Shown here piece after piece: positions 34,486-47,297 of a DNA stretch of 64,000 nt. The stretch is from Arthrobacter sp. NicSoilC5 (lineage in GTDB: Bacteria > Actinomycetota > Actinomycetes > Actinomycetales > Micrococcaceae). The translations under genes and the position numbers were made by a program. Location of the stretch: NCBI RefSeq assembly GCF_019977395.1, contig NZ_AP024660.1, positions 1,364,001 to 1,428,000 of the forward strand. Reading direction: 5' to 3'. Numbering within the stretch: the stretch's first letter is position 1; the number at the start of each line of letters is the position of its first letter. Under the pieces are notes generated by a model. The model ran no database searches, was not told where the DNA came from, and saw nothing but the letters and a program-made list of their open reading frames with translations.

Positions 34486-36167
34486 GTTTATTCCTAAGAA
34501 GTGTTCGCGCGCGTTCCCTTCCCCGGCCCCTTCCCACCTTCGCGCTCCTGACTGGGATCTTCTTCCTGCTGTTTGGCCTGTGGTCCCTGGCAACACCCTT
34601 GATGGGCGTCCCCGACGAACCGGCCCACACCATCAAAGCGGCAGCCGTGGTCCGGGGCCAGGTCCTGGTTGAGGACGGAACATCATTTGGCCATGGCGTC
34701 CACGTCCGCGTTCCCAACTACATCGCCAGTCTCCATGCCCAGAGCTGCTACAAGTTCAACAGGGCGCAGGCAGCCGACTGCGCAGCGCCCATCTACGTGG
34801 ACGATACGTTCACGAACATCGGTGTCACATCCGCAGGCTCCTACAACCCGATGTACTACTGGATAGTAGGGCTTCCTACCCTGTTCATGTCCGGCGCCCC
34901 CGCAATCTACGGCATGCGCCTGGTCAGCGCGCTCCTGTGCGCCGTGTTCTTCGCCGCTGGGTTCACAGCCTTGACTGAGCTGAGGCGGCCAAAGTACGCC
35001 GTCCTTGTCGCAGCCCTTGCAATGACGCCCATGGTTCTGTTCCTCGGCGGAGGCATCAACCCCAACTCGTTGGAGATTGCCGCCACAATGGCTGCCTTCT
35101 CAGGTTTCGTCGTCGTCCTCGACAACCGACGGGGCACCAAGCGCGTGTTGCCCGCCCTGGCCACCGTCGCGGCCGCAACGGTGGTGCTGGCTAATGCGCG
35201 GCAAATATCGCTGGTGTGGCTGCTGTGCGCCCTCGTCGTAGGGGTTTGCTCCTTCCGGCTCCGCAGGGTCGTAACCGTCTTCAGCGACCGGCGGGTCCTT
35301 ACGGCAGTAGCACTGGCAGTTCCGGGGGCCCTGCTGGGCCTGCTGTGGATGTACATCGCGGCGAACGGCCCCGCCAACGTCGGAGTTGCTCCTGAGGGTA
35401 TTGCCAGCCCGCACCCAGACGCTCCCCTCTACCGGGGCTTCATGATCATGCTTGACCAGACCTACGACTTCTTCCCGCAATACATCGGAACCATGGGCTG
35501 GCTGGACACGCCGGTCCCCGAACTGGTTGCCCTTGTGTGGGGCGGCCTCATGATTTCAGGTCTCGTGGTCCCCTTTTGCGTCCGCCCGCTGCGGAACTGG
35601 ACGGGTTACTGGGTGGCTCTGGCCATGCTGTACCTGGTCCCGGCGCTCCTGCAAACCGCGTTGTGGCGCGGGATGGGATTCATCTGGCAGGGCCGCTACA
35701 CGCTTCCCCTGGTGGTAGTTCTGTTTATCAGTGTGGGCCTTGGCCTGCGGAAGCTGCGGTTTCCCTGCGGCCCCCTGGCATTGCGCATTTCGAGGGTCTT
35801 CTTTTGGCTCATCGTTGCGTGCCACACGCTCGCCTTTGTCTATGTTCTGCGCCGCTACGTCGTCGGCATCAGCGAAATAGCCAACTGGCAAACACTGTTT
35901 TCGTCACCGCACTGGCAGCCGCCCCTGGGCTGGCTGCCTCTGACCGTCCTGTACCTGCTCGTGACAGCGGTCGGAGCCCTGCTCCTCTTCCGGTACCTCC
36001 ACCCGGGAAGTCCCCTGGTGAAGGGAACCTTGTCCCGGAAGGGCGGAGCCCAACACAACTCAGGCCGGGCGGCAGATTCAACGCAAGAAGTCGTTGGTCT
36101 GGAGCCTGCACCTGCTGCGGCTGAAGCGCCGATGAGCGCCGGCGAGAGACTGCGGCAGGGAAAATAG
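34482..36167 (+). CDS. DUF2142-family membrane protein (first copy)
   Basis: 561-aa protein with about 11-13 TM helices. The family hallmark GVPDEPAHTIKAAAVVRGQ follows the first helix, then an external loop with two cysteines (SCYKFNRAQAADC) and SYNPMYYWIVGLP. DUF2142 proteins resemble GT-C glycosyltransferases and occur in actinobacterial and firmicute surface polysaccharide loci. GTG 34482 overlaps the PstS-like gene stop (GTGA). A paralog lies at 36971-38554. Sugar and acceptor are unknown. Confidence 0.85.
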   Translation: MSLFLRSVRARSLPRPLPTFALLTGIFFLLFGLWSLATPLMGVPDEPAHTIKAAAVVRGQVLVEDGTSFGHGVHVRVPNYIASLHAQSCYKFNRAQAADCAAPIYVDDTFTNIGVTSAGSYNPMYYWIVGLPTLFMSGAPAIYGMRLVSALLCAVFFAAGFTALTELRRPKYAVLVAALAMTPMVLFLGGGINPNSLEIAATMAAFSGFVVVLDNRRGTKRVLPALATVAAATVVLANARQISLVWLLCALVVGVCSFRLRRVVTVFSDRRVLTAVALAVPGALLGLLWMYIAANGPANVGVAPEGIASPHPDAPLYRGFMIMLDQTYDFFPQYIGTMGWLDTPVPELVALVWGGLMISGLVVPFCVRPLRNWTGYWVALAMLYLVPALLQTALWRGMGFIWQGRYTLPLVVVLFISVGLGLRKLRFPCGPLALRISRVFFWLIVACHTLAFVYVLRRYVVGISEIANWQTLFSSPHWQPPLGWLPLTVLYLLVTAVGALLLFRYLHPGSPLVKGTLSRKGGAQHNSGRAADSTQEVVGLEPAPAAAEAPMSAGERLRQGK

Positions 36168-36251
36168 ACTGACCCGGGGCCACCCCGCGGGTCCGAGGGA
36201 CTCTACCTTCGGGGCACCCCTGGGCCGCCCGTTGTCAACGTATTACACTGC

Positions 36252-36290
36252 AGACTGCCTGCCCGGCATCGAACGGCGGGCAGGCAGTCT
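36252..36290. terminator. intrinsic terminator hairpin
   Basis: 14-bp perfect stem (36252-36265 with 36277-36290) and 11-nt loop in the 251-bp gap between convergent DUF2142 and GtrA genes. The U-tract is short. Nothing else recognisable is in this gap. Confidence 0.7.
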
Positions 36291-36418
36291 TGCGGGTGGA
36301 CGGACTGGGGCGTGGACAGCCGTCCGGCCAGCCGGTCCTCTACAGAATGGTTACGCCGGGCGGAATAGTCGCGCCGGCGGGCGTGGGTGGAAGCCGGAAG
36401 CGCACCACCCGCGTCGCC

Positions 36419-36895
36419 TTATGAGCGTGTCTCTTCCGGTGTACGCCGGAAGATCCAGTGCCGGTACAGGAAGTAATTCCACGCCGTCGTAAGGATCGTG
36501 GCAGCTGTCTTGCCGATGACGTAGGTCCAGCCGACGGCGTCAAACCCAGTGACGATGAGATCGCTGATCACGATGTTGACGATGACCAACAGGATGTACT
36601 TCAGGGCGCTGATGCTGCCACTGTTGTTGGCGCGGAACGTGAACAGGCGCTGCAGGAGGAAGTTGAAGACCAGGCTCACGATAAACGCGATGGGAGTCGC
36701 TATCCACAGCGGGACATCGAAAATTTCGTGGAGGATGGCCAGCAGCCCGAGGTCCAGGGCAAACGAAACGCCGCCAACGAGCAGGAACCTGACCACCGGG
36801 TGCCGGTAGAGCCCCATGACCATCCCCGGAACAGCTGGAGCAGCTTCGACGGGGGTTTCCGGTGATGAAGACGTGCCTGACGGCGGTGTTGGCAT
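36419..36895 (-). CDS. GtrA-family membrane protein
   Basis: 158-aa protein with a Pro/Ser-rich N-terminus and four TM helices (about 33-53, 58-80, 98-118 and 125-145). VRFLLVGGVSFALDLGLL and the C-terminal WNYFLYRHWIFR are GtrA hallmarks. GtrA proteins are thought to flip or hand over polyprenyl-phosphate sugars. Here it could serve the GT2/DUF2304 pair and the DUF2142 proteins. Divergent from the second DUF2142 gene. Confidence 0.9.
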   Translation of the reverse strand: MPTPPSGTSSSPETPVEAAPAVPGMVMGLYRHPVVRFLLVGGVSFALDLGLLAILHEIFDVPLWIATPIAFIVSLVFNFLLQRLFTFRANNSGSISALKYILLVIVNIVISDLIVTGFDAVGWTYVIGKTAATILTTAWNYFLYRHWIFRRTPEETRS

Positions 36896-36954
36896 GGGTG
36901 GGTGATCCTCTCATGGTTGCGGAGTGTTCAGCCTCTGCACAGCCCGCCTCCAAG

Positions 36955-36960
36955 TATCCT
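36955..36960 (+). promoter_or_regulatory. -10 box TATCCT, probable leaderless start
   Basis: TATCCT ends 10 nt before ATG 36971 of the second DUF2142 gene; no ribosome binding site is present in between. Confidence 0.4.
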
Positions 36961-36970
36961 TAAAGCTATC

Positions 36971-38554
36971 ATGCCGTATTCCACTCGCTCCTTGCCCATG
37001 CCCAAAATCAGGACTGCCGGCCCGCGCCGCATCCCGCCGTCGCCCCTCCGGGTCCTCATCGTTGCTTGGCTGATTTTCGGCTCCATTGGCAGCGTCTGGA
37101 GCTTCGCGTCCCCCCTGATGTCCGTCCCTGACGAACCCGCGCACGCCATCAAGGCCGCTGCGGTGGCCAGAGGGCAACTTATGGGTACGGGATCGGGAGT
37201 GCAGGGCGATCCGTTGGTTGTCCAGGTCCCGGGATACATTGCGAACCTGAATGTCCGCAGTTGCTTTGCCCAGCACTCGAACATCACCGCGGACTGCGCC
37301 AAGCCGGTTGACGCAACGGACCGCGGCTGGACCGCAGGAAAGACGTCCGCCGGAAACTACAATCCTGTCTATTACGCGATCGTCGGCATGGGAAGCCGGG
37401 GCCTCAGTGGTGAGCCGGCAATCTACGCCATGAGAATCATCAGCAGCTGGCTCGTCGGATTCTTCCTGGCAGCAATCTTCACGGCCGCCTTCTCGCTTCG
37501 CCACTTCAGGCGGCCCGTCATCGCCGCCGCTGTTGCCCTGACGCCGGCGGTGTTCTTCCTCTCCGGTTCCATTAACCCCAATGCTCTGGAAATAGCAACC
37601 ACCGGCGCCGTTTTCCTCAGCCTGTGCGCCGTCTTTGAACAGGTGGCTGGCAGGACATCACTGCAACGGCTCCCGCTGGTTCTCCTTACCCTGTCCGCAT
37701 CGCTCCTGGCGCACACCCGTCCGCTTTCTCTGCTGTGGCTGGCGCTTGCTGCGATCGCAGCCGTGCTGTGCTACGGCTTCGGGACGCTTATGAAGACCCT
37801 GGCCCAGCGCGGCTTCCAGATCGCCATGGGCATCATTGCGTTGTCGTGCGTGTTCGCTCTGTGGTGGGTCTTCGCCGCCAGGAGCTTTGACAGCCTTCTT
37901 GCGGGCGCACCGATGCGGGCAGAAGATGCGGCCGTCGCCATGCTGGATAAGACGGTGTTCTTCATGGTCGAGTACGTCGGTGTCCTCGGCTGGATCGACA
38001 CCATGCCCCCGCCGGGCACCCTTTACACCTGGGTACTCGGATTCGGCGCCCTGCTGTTTCTCGCCTACACAGCCCGCCCCGTGCGCGGCCGCTGGGTCAT
38101 GGCCCTGCTCACGGTCACAGTCATCGCCGTGCCCACCGCGCTCCAGGCAAGTTCGAGTGAGAAGCTCGGCTGGATCTGGCAGGGCCGCTACGCACTCGCC
38201 ATGGTGGTGACCTTGATTCTGGCAGCCGGGGTAACCACGCGGTTCCGCCAGTTCCGGATCACACCGTGGACCAAGTCCATGATCCGCTGGGGCCTGGTCC
38301 TGGGCGTCCTCGCCCACACGTACATCTTCCTGGAGGGACTGCGGCGCTACACCATCGGCATTCAGGATCACGTCAACTGGACTGAAATGTTTGATCCCCG
38401 CTGGCAGCCGCCGCTGACCTGGCAGGGCCTCGCCGTCATTTACATCGCACTTCTGGCAGCCGGTGCCGTGTGCCTGTACCGCCTGCTCACGGTGAAACCT
38501 GCAGGGGCCAGCCTGCCGAGTGCACATGCAGTATCCGCCGGGGACCGGGCCTAA
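36971..38554 (+). CDS. DUF2142-family membrane protein (second copy)
   Basis: 527-aa paralog of the protein at 34482-36167, with SVPDEPAHAIKAAAVARGQ after the first helix, a two-Cys loop (SCFAQHSNITADC), YNPVYYAIVGMG and GSINPNALEIATTG. About 11-13 TM helices. ATG 36971 follows a -10 box; ATG 36998 is an alternative start. Likely GT-C-like membrane glycosyltransferase of the surface polysaccharide; function unproven. Ends at a strong bidirectional terminator. Confidence 0.85.
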   Translation: MPYSTRSLPMPKIRTAGPRRIPPSPLRVLIVAWLIFGSIGSVWSFASPLMSVPDEPAHAIKAAAVARGQLMGTGSGVQGDPLVVQVPGYIANLNVRSCFAQHSNITADCAKPVDATDRGWTAGKTSAGNYNPVYYAIVGMGSRGLSGEPAIYAMRIISSWLVGFFLAAIFTAAFSLRHFRRPVIAAAVALTPAVFFLSGSINPNALEIATTGAVFLSLCAVFEQVAGRTSLQRLPLVLLTLSASLLAHTRPLSLLWLALAAIAAVLCYGFGTLMKTLAQRGFQIAMGIIALSCVFALWWVFAARSFDSLLAGAPMRAEDAAVAMLDKTVFFMVEYVGVLGWIDTMPPPGTLYTWVLGFGALLFLAYTARPVRGRWVMALLTVTVIAVPTALQASSSEKLGWIWQGRYALAMVVTLILAAGVTTRFRQFRITPWTKSMIRWGLVLGVLAHTYIFLEGLRRYTIGIQDHVNWTEMFDPRWQPPLTWQGLAVIYIALLAAGAVCLYRLLTVKPAGASLPSAHAVSAGDRA

Positions 38555-38570
38555 GCCCCACCTGGAACGT

Positions 38571-38606
38571 GAAACGGCTGCCGGATGTGAATCCGGCAGC
38601 CGTTTC
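38571..38606. terminator. strong bidirectional terminator
   Basis: Perfect 16-bp stem (38571-38586 with 38591-38606), loop GTGA, between the convergent DUF2142 and glfT2-like genes. Confidence 0.9.
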
Positions 38607-38621
38607 GTTGTCTAAGTGCAG

Positions 38622-41863
<3,242 letters not shown>

Positions 41864-41896
41864 TCAGGCTGACCGCTGTGAGCTGGCACACGGCGG

Positions 41897-42484
41897 CTAC
41901 AACGCTGGGCGCAGCACTCCCCCGTCCTCGAAGTAGACCTCCCCCGTTTCCGGGCAGATCCACTGCCCGCCCTCTTGATTGAGCGGCTTGCCCGCCTTCC
42001 CGACCCACCCGATTCGTCGCGCGGGGACGCCCGCCATGAGGGCAAAGTCCGGCACGTCCTTGGTAACGACGGCGCCTGCCGCCACCATGGCCCACGCACC
42101 GATCGTCACGGGTGCTATGCAGACGGCCCGGGCGCCGATGGCGGCTCCCTGCCGGATGATGACGCCCACTTTGTCCCAGTCATCCTCCGTCTTCAGGCTG
42201 CCCTCCGGTGTCACCGCACGGGGAAAGACGTCGTTGGTCAGGACCACCGCCGGGCCGATGAACACTCCCGCCTCCAAAACTGCCGGCTCGTACACCAGTG
42301 CGTAGTTCTGGACCTTGCAGTTCTCCCCCAGGACCACGCCAGGGCCAATGTAGGCGCCGCGGCCGACAACGCAGTTCTCCCCCAGGCGCGCTGCCTCCCT
42401 TATCTGGGCAAGGTGCCACACCTTGCTGCCTGCGCCTATGCGGGCTCCGGCGTCGACGTCAGCACTGTCAGCGATCGTGTTCAA
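41897..42484 (-). CDS. left-handed beta-helix acyltransferase, WbpD/WlbB-like
   Basis: 195-aa hexapeptide-repeat acetyltransferase. Repeats run from about 5 to 150 (IGAGSKVWH, LGENCVVGRGAYIGPGVV, AVLEAGVFIGPAVVLTND, IGAWAMVAAGAVVTKDV). The KVQNYALVYEP segment resembles enzymes that N-acetylate UDP-3-amino sugars. TTG 42484 is chosen because GAAGGAG lies 6 nt before it; the ATG at 42592 would add an unsupported tail. It probably modifies a sugar of the surface polymer. The partner aminotransferase and dehydrogenase are not in the window. Confidence 0.85.
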   Translation of the reverse strand: MNTIADSADVDAGARIGAGSKVWHLAQIREAARLGENCVVGRGAYIGPGVVLGENCKVQNYALVYEPAVLEAGVFIGPAVVLTNDVFPRAVTPEGSLKTEDDWDKVGVIIRQGAAIGARAVCIAPVTIGAWAMVAAGAVVTKDVPDFALMAGVPARRIGWVGKAGKPLNQEGGQWICPETGEVYFEDGGVLRPAL

Positions 42485-42665
42485 AGGAGACTCCTTCGCT
42501 GCTATCGGACCGCCTGGCCCGGTCCAGGGTGTAGTGATCCTAACCGGGCTGCCGCCTTCCGGGGAGGCCGGAAACCACACGTTTATCCACATAGGCCGTG
42601 AAACGCCTGCCGGGCGCGGCGTGCCGTGGCTAGCGTGTGGCTACATGCACGAAGGATCCCAAGCG

Positions 42666-45600
42666 ATGACACTCAACTGCACACTGGTTGGCGGCCCAGG
42701 ATCATCACAGGACCAGCCGCCCGTGGAACTGTCCATTAGCGCCCCGGCCGGCACGCCAGGCGAGATGATCCACGAGCAGCTGGTCCGGAAGCTCCGTACG
42801 GGCACCGTCACCGTAGATGGCGAGGACCTGCGATGTGTGGCCTTCGGAGTACCCCCGCTTATAGAGGCCGCGATCCTTGTCGACGGCGGCCCCGTCCCGT
42901 CAACCCGGCGGCCGCGGCGCCGGCCGTCCCCTGAAGCCGCGCCTCCCCTGGCTCTTGCCGTCGACAGCGGCGCCGCCGCGGGGACGGTCGTTCCGTTGCG
43001 GCGCGGCAGTTACAGCATTGGCCGAAGCGGAACGCGGATAGTCATCCCGGACCCGGAGTTGTCGCGTGAACACGCGCGGGTTGTGGTCACGGACACCGAC
43101 ATCCTGTTGATTGACCTGGACAGTGCCAACGGCACCTATGTTGACGGTGAAAGGATCCGGACCAAGGTCATCTCCACCAATTCCAGCATCAGATGTGGGC
43201 AATCGACCCTGTCGCTGATCTTTGCAGACCCGCCAGGACGGTCACTTGCTGACGCCGGCCAGTCCGTGACGGAGCCCATTGTCGTACCCGCCCGCGTTGA
43301 CGCCGGAAACCGGGCAGCACTCGTTCTCACCGCGGTTCTCCCACTGGCAGCCGGGGTGCTGCTGGCCGTACTCACGGGGATGTGGATGTTCCTTGCCTTC
43401 TCCGCCGCTTCCGCATGTGCCGTCCTCGTTCCTGCTGCCAGCGGACGGCGGCAGAGACGGAACCTGTCCGCTGCCCTGCAGTCCGCGGTGAAGGAAGACA
43501 GGGAACGACGACGGCGGAGTGCACCGCCCCTGTCCCTCGTCGCCTTGACAGCACCACGGGGCAAGAAGACGTCCGGTCCCGGCTCCGGCGAAGGCGTCTG
43601 GTTGCGGCTGGGCCAGGCAGAGCAGGCGGCCAACGTCCGGATTGAACCGGCAGGCGCCGGTCCCGCGGTTCCACCGGCAGGGGCGGTCCCCCTGGTCCTG
43701 GACCCGGACCGCGGACTCACCACCATTGGCGGTCCGCGGTCCGCCACTGACGGCGCCATCCGGTCCATACTCATGCAACTGGGCGGGTATCCGCGCGCAG
43801 GCACAACTCACGTGCTGGTTCATGGAAAGCCGGGAAGCCTGCCACTCACCGCCCGGTATCTGCCCAGGGTGACTCTCACTGCCACATCACACGCAGCCCT
43901 CAGTGTGGTGACCAGCGGTCATCCGCACGGCTGCGAGCGCGCCGTCCTGCTGATTCGAGGGGAAAGCGCTGAAGGGGCAGCTGATAACTCAATACGGGAC
44001 ACAGCGATTCGACACGGATGGCAGGTGCTCCACTTCCGGCCGGAAGAGGGGGAATGGCCCACACCGGACGTCTTTCTTTCCGAGCGCAGGTCTGTCCTCC
44101 TCGAGGATTCTTGCGAGACCTTCTTTGTTCCCGATCTGGTGCCGGAGGATGTCTTCAGCGGTTTCTGCCGGAGCATGGCAGGCGCTCCGCGGCAAGGCAC
44201 GATGGAAGCGGGATCCGTTCCCGCCACCTGCAGCCTCGGCGAGGTCCTGCCGTTGACGCCTGCAGCCACAGCCGACCGTTGGGGCTCCAGCGGGCAAAAG
44301 GACGGGCTGGCCGTACCGTTGGGCCTCGGTGCGGCAGGAACCAAGACCGTGGATCTGCACCACGACGGGCCCCACCTGCTGGTGGCGGGCACCACAGGCT
44401 CCGGGAAATCGGAACTGCTCCGCAGCCTTACGCTCGCACTCGCCCTCAGCTATCCGCCCGAGCGGGTCAACTTCTTCCTGATCGATTTCAAGGGCGGTTC
44501 GGGGCTTGGTCCGCTGAGTGACCTCGTCCACTGTGTGGGACTGCAGACCGACCTTTCCAGCTCCGAAATGGAACGGACACTGACCTCGCTCCGCGCCGAA
44601 CTGCAACTCCGGGAGCAATGCCTTGCTGCGGCCCGGGTCCCGGACCTTTCCGCGTACCGCTCCACCAGGGCGGCGGAGGACTTTGTGCTCCCCCATTTGG
44701 TCATTGTCATCGACGAGTTCAGGATGCTGGTGGAGGATGCGCCGGAGGTGCTTCGTGAGCTGCTGCGCATAGCGTCCATCGGGCGTTCCTTGGGGATCCA
44801 CCTGATCATGGCAACGCAGAGGCCGCAGGGAGCGCTGACAGCGGACATCCGCGCGAACGTTACGTCCAGCATCGCCCTTCGTGTGCAATCCGACATGGAG
44901 TCGGTTGATGTGGTCAATTGCAGGAGCGCTGCGGCCATCAGTGTGGACGCACCTGGCCGGGCGTTCCTGGCCCGTGGGACGGAGGCCGCCGAAGAGTTCC
45001 AGGGTGCGTCACTGGCCGTGGCGGCGGGAGGTGACTCATGTCCCGTGGTTGTCCACCGGACGATCGACTTTCTGGCGGGCCAGGTTACCGGGCCCGGTAA
45101 GGCGCCAGCCTCTGTGCCAACTCCGGCGGAGGCTGTGGAACCCTTGGCGGCCATGGTGCGGAAGCTCTGCACCCAGCAGGAGAAGCAGGTCCCGAGGAGG
45201 CCCGTCGCCCCTCCGCTGCCGGCGGATCTGGAAGTACCCGCCTCCGGTGGTCAGTCCCCCTGCTCTGCCGTTCCCGGTTCGCGGCCGCTGGAACCCGTCA
45301 ACTTGTCGGGTGAAGTCCGCCTCGGCCTCATGGACGTGCCCGAACAGCAACGGGTGGAAGCCCTGGCGTGGAGTCCTGCCCGCCACAGCCACGCAGCATT
45401 TATCGGCAACCCTGCGTCCGGTGCCGGGGCGGCCTTGGAGCTGGCTGTCCACACATTGATGACCCGTGGCAGTGAATCCCACTTTTACATACTGGACGCC
45501 ACGGGAGCTCTCCTCCTACTGGCCAGTGCCGGCCGGGTGGGAGCACTGGCCGGACTGGATGATCTGCGGCGTGGAGTTCGGATTCTGGAGCGGCTTGTCC

Positions 45601-46745
45601 GGGAGCTGGGTCAGCGGCGGAGCCATCCAGCCTCCGGGAAGGTGCCTCTTGTTGTCGTCGTCTCCGGCTGGGGGTCCTGGGTGTCGGCTTTGCGTGCGGG
45701 ACCGCTCGCATGGGCTGAGGACCTGGTCCACGACCTGGTCCGTGACGGCGCCCAGGCAGGGATAACGCTGCTGCTCTCCGGGGAGCGGGAGCTTGTCACT
45801 GCCAGGTTCTTCGGCGCCGTTCCCAACCGATTCTATTTTCCGGCCGGTTCCACCGAGGAGGGCCGTGCCATGTGGCCGCGAATGCCCTCGGTACCCGCCA
45901 TTGAAGGGAGGGCTGTTGCCTTCGGCCCGGTTTCCAACGGCGGTCCGGCTGTCTGCCAGTTCTACCGGAGCCCGGCGCCGAGTGTCCTGGGCAAAAGCGG
46001 CGCGGGATATCCGGGTGCCTCGCTGCGGCCATTCCGGCTGGAACCCCTCCCCGAGCACATCACCGTGATGGAGGTGGCAGCAGTGGCGGCACCGGCACTC
46101 CGGCTGGGTCCATCAGCCGACGCCCAGCCAGGCCGGGAACCAGCCACCGTCGGTCATCAGCCGGGGCGGCCCACAACCCCCGTGAGGCAACGGGATGTCC
46201 TCCTCGGAGTGGCCGGGGATGAGCTCGCCGCAGCGTCCTTCCGCATTCCGGCCAGCGGGGTAGTTGCGGTGCTTGGCAACCCCGGAAGCGGCAAGAGCAA
46301 TACCCTCCGCGCGTTGGAGGAACTCAACCCCGGCCAACTGTGGTGCGCACATGAAGGGCCGCCCCAGGACGCGGAGCGTTTTTGGGCAGATATGCTCCTG
46401 CAGGCGGGGAGTGGTTCTTTGCCGCGGGAGGCACTGCTGCTGGTTGACGACATCGACCAGCTCGCCCCTTCGGCACTGAGGGACGTGGGCCAACTACATG
46501 CCCTGGGCCATTCCCTGGTGGTAACCGCTGGTTACAGTCCTGCGCTTCTCCATCGTGTCCCGCTCCTCATGAATGCAAGGTCATCCGGCGTCGGGATACT
46601 GCTAGGCCCGCGTTCGATCGCTGACGGCGACCTTTTCGGGATACGGTTCGACGTCGAGTCCAATCCCCCGCCGGGACGTGCTGCCCTCATCACCGGCGGC
46701 CGCGCCGTCCCCCTCCAGGTGGCGTGGGCTGGAGCAGGTGGGTGA
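42666..46745 (+). CDS. FHA-FtsK/SpoIIIE ATPase, EccC/EssC-like
   Basis: 1359-aa membrane ATPase of type VII secretion style. An FHA domain about 112-185 (YSIGRSGTRIV, SREHARVVV, SANGTYVDGERI), two TM helices about 218-258, then three FtsK-like ATPase units. The first has Walker A GTTGSGKSE at about 575-583 and Walker B VIDEFR near 681. The second is degenerate (GNPASGAGA near 914, no Lys). The third has GNPGSGKSN near 1204 and Walker B LLLVDDIDQL. ATG 42666 has GAAGGA upstream. EccC/EssC proteins drive export of WXG100 substrates, but no WXG100, EccB, EccD or EccE gene is visible nearby, so this is an orphan here. Confidence 0.9.
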   Translation: MTLNCTLVGGPGSSQDQPPVELSISAPAGTPGEMIHEQLVRKLRTGTVTVDGEDLRCVAFGVPPLIEAAILVDGGPVPSTRRPRRRPSPEAAPPLALAVDSGAAAGTVVPLRRGSYSIGRSGTRIVIPDPELSREHARVVVTDTDILLIDLDSANGTYVDGERIRTKVISTNSSIRCGQSTLSLIFADPPGRSLADAGQSVTEPIVVPARVDAGNRAALVLTAVLPLAAGVLLAVLTGMWMFLAFSAASACAVLVPAASGRRQRRNLSAALQSAVKEDRERRRRSAPPLSLVALTAPRGKKTSGPGSGEGVWLRLGQAEQAANVRIEPAGAGPAVPPAGAVPLVLDPDRGLTTIGGPRSATDGAIRSILMQLGGYPRAGTTHVLVHGKPGSLPLTARYLPRVTLTATSHAALSVVTSGHPHGCERAVLLIRGESAEGAADNSIRDTAIRHGWQVLHFRPEEGEWPTPDVFLSERRSVLLEDSCETFFVPDLVPEDVFSGFCRSMAGAPRQGTMEAGSVPATCSLGEVLPLTPAATADRWGSSGQKDGLAVPLGLGAAGTKTVDLHHDGPHLLVAGTTGSGKSELLRSLTLALALSYPPERVNFFLIDFKGGSGLGPLSDLVHCVGLQTDLSSSEMERTLTSLRAELQLREQCLAAARVPDLSAYRSTRAAEDFVLPHLVIVIDEFRMLVEDAPEVLRELLRIASIGRSLGIHLIMATQRPQGALTADIRANVTSSIALRVQSDMESVDVVNCRSAAAISVDAPGRAFLARGTEAAEEFQGASLAVAAGGDSCPVVVHRTIDFLAGQVTGPGKAPASVPTPAEAVEPLAAMVRKLCTQQEKQVPRRPVAPPLPADLEVPASGGQSPCSAVPGSRPLEPVNLSGEVRLGLMDVPEQQRVEALAWSPARHSHAAFIGNPASGAGAALELAVHTLMTRGSESHFYILDATGALLLLASAGRVGALAGLDDLRRGVRILERLVRELGQRRSHPASGKVPLVVVVSGWGSWVSALRAGPLAWAEDLVHDLVRDGAQAGITLLLSGERELVTARFFGAVPNRFYFPAGSTEEGRAMWPRMPSVPAIEGRAVAFGPVSNGGPAVCQFYRSPAPSVLGKSGAGYPGASLRPFRLEPLPEHITVMEVAAVAAPALRLGPSADAQPGREPATVGHQPGRPTTPVRQRDVLLGVAGDELAAASFRIPASGVVAVLGNPGSGKSNTLRALEELNPGQLWCAHEGPPQDAERFWADMLLQAGSGSLPREALLLVDDIDQLAPSALRDVGQLHALGHSLVVTAGYSPALLHRVPLLMNARSSGVGILLGPRSIADGDLFGIRFDVESNPPPGRAALITGGRAVPLQVAWAGAGG

Positions 46746-46802
46746 CCGGCCCGCGGCCCGGGAAGCGCACAGGGTCAGCCACGAATCGGGGACGGTCCAG
46801 CC

Positions 46803-47291
46803 TCAGAGGGCTGGGGGTGCACTCCCTGTGCGCGACGCATGGCTGACAACCTTGTTGGTAAACAGGAGAACAATGGCGGTGACGGCGGGGATCAGCATCG
46901 CCAGGCCGGCCAGGACCAGGCCGCTGGTCATCGTGGGCACCCCGATCGTGAGGACGAATAGCTGGGCGACCAGCGCGGCCGCCCTGGTCCACCGGTAGCC
47001 CCGGTAGAGGAAGACTGCCACTGCGCACAGCCACGCCGAAAAAGCCAGCAGGAGTCCCAAAGTGAAGACCGCACCCCAGAAGGACAGGACCGGGCTGCCG
47101 CTGAACAACTCGTAGGCATACCAGCCTGCCGCCGCCAGGAGGGCAGTGGCCTCGGCAGCCGCAACGACGGCAACGACTTTAGCGGCTGCGGGCACCGGGT
47201 CCGGCCGCCCGTTGGTCCGGCGGTCGGGGACGCCGCCGGGTTGGTCGGAAAAGGATGGGGTACCTGCTGGGTCTACCGGGGGTCTTGACAC
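46803..47291 (-). CDS. small four-helix membrane protein, unknown
   Basis: 162-aa protein with a Pro/Gly/Asp-rich cytoplasmic N-terminus (about 1-33) and four TM helices (about 36-58, 70-92, 103-122 and 125-145). No catalytic motif is visible. It starts at GTG 47291, with a -10 box 6 nt upstream suggesting a leaderless mRNA. It converges on the FHA-FtsK gene and is divergent from whiB1. Function is unknown. Confidence 0.75.
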   Translation of the reverse strand: MSRPPVDPAGTPSFSDQPGGVPDRRTNGRPDPVPAAAKVVAVVAAAEATALLAAAGWYAYELFSGSPVLSFWGAVFTLGLLLAFSAWLCAVAVFLYRGYRWTRAAALVAQLFVLTIGVPTMTSGLVLAGLAMLIPAVTAIVLLFTNKVVSHASRTGSAPPAL

Positions 47292-47297
47292 ACTGGC

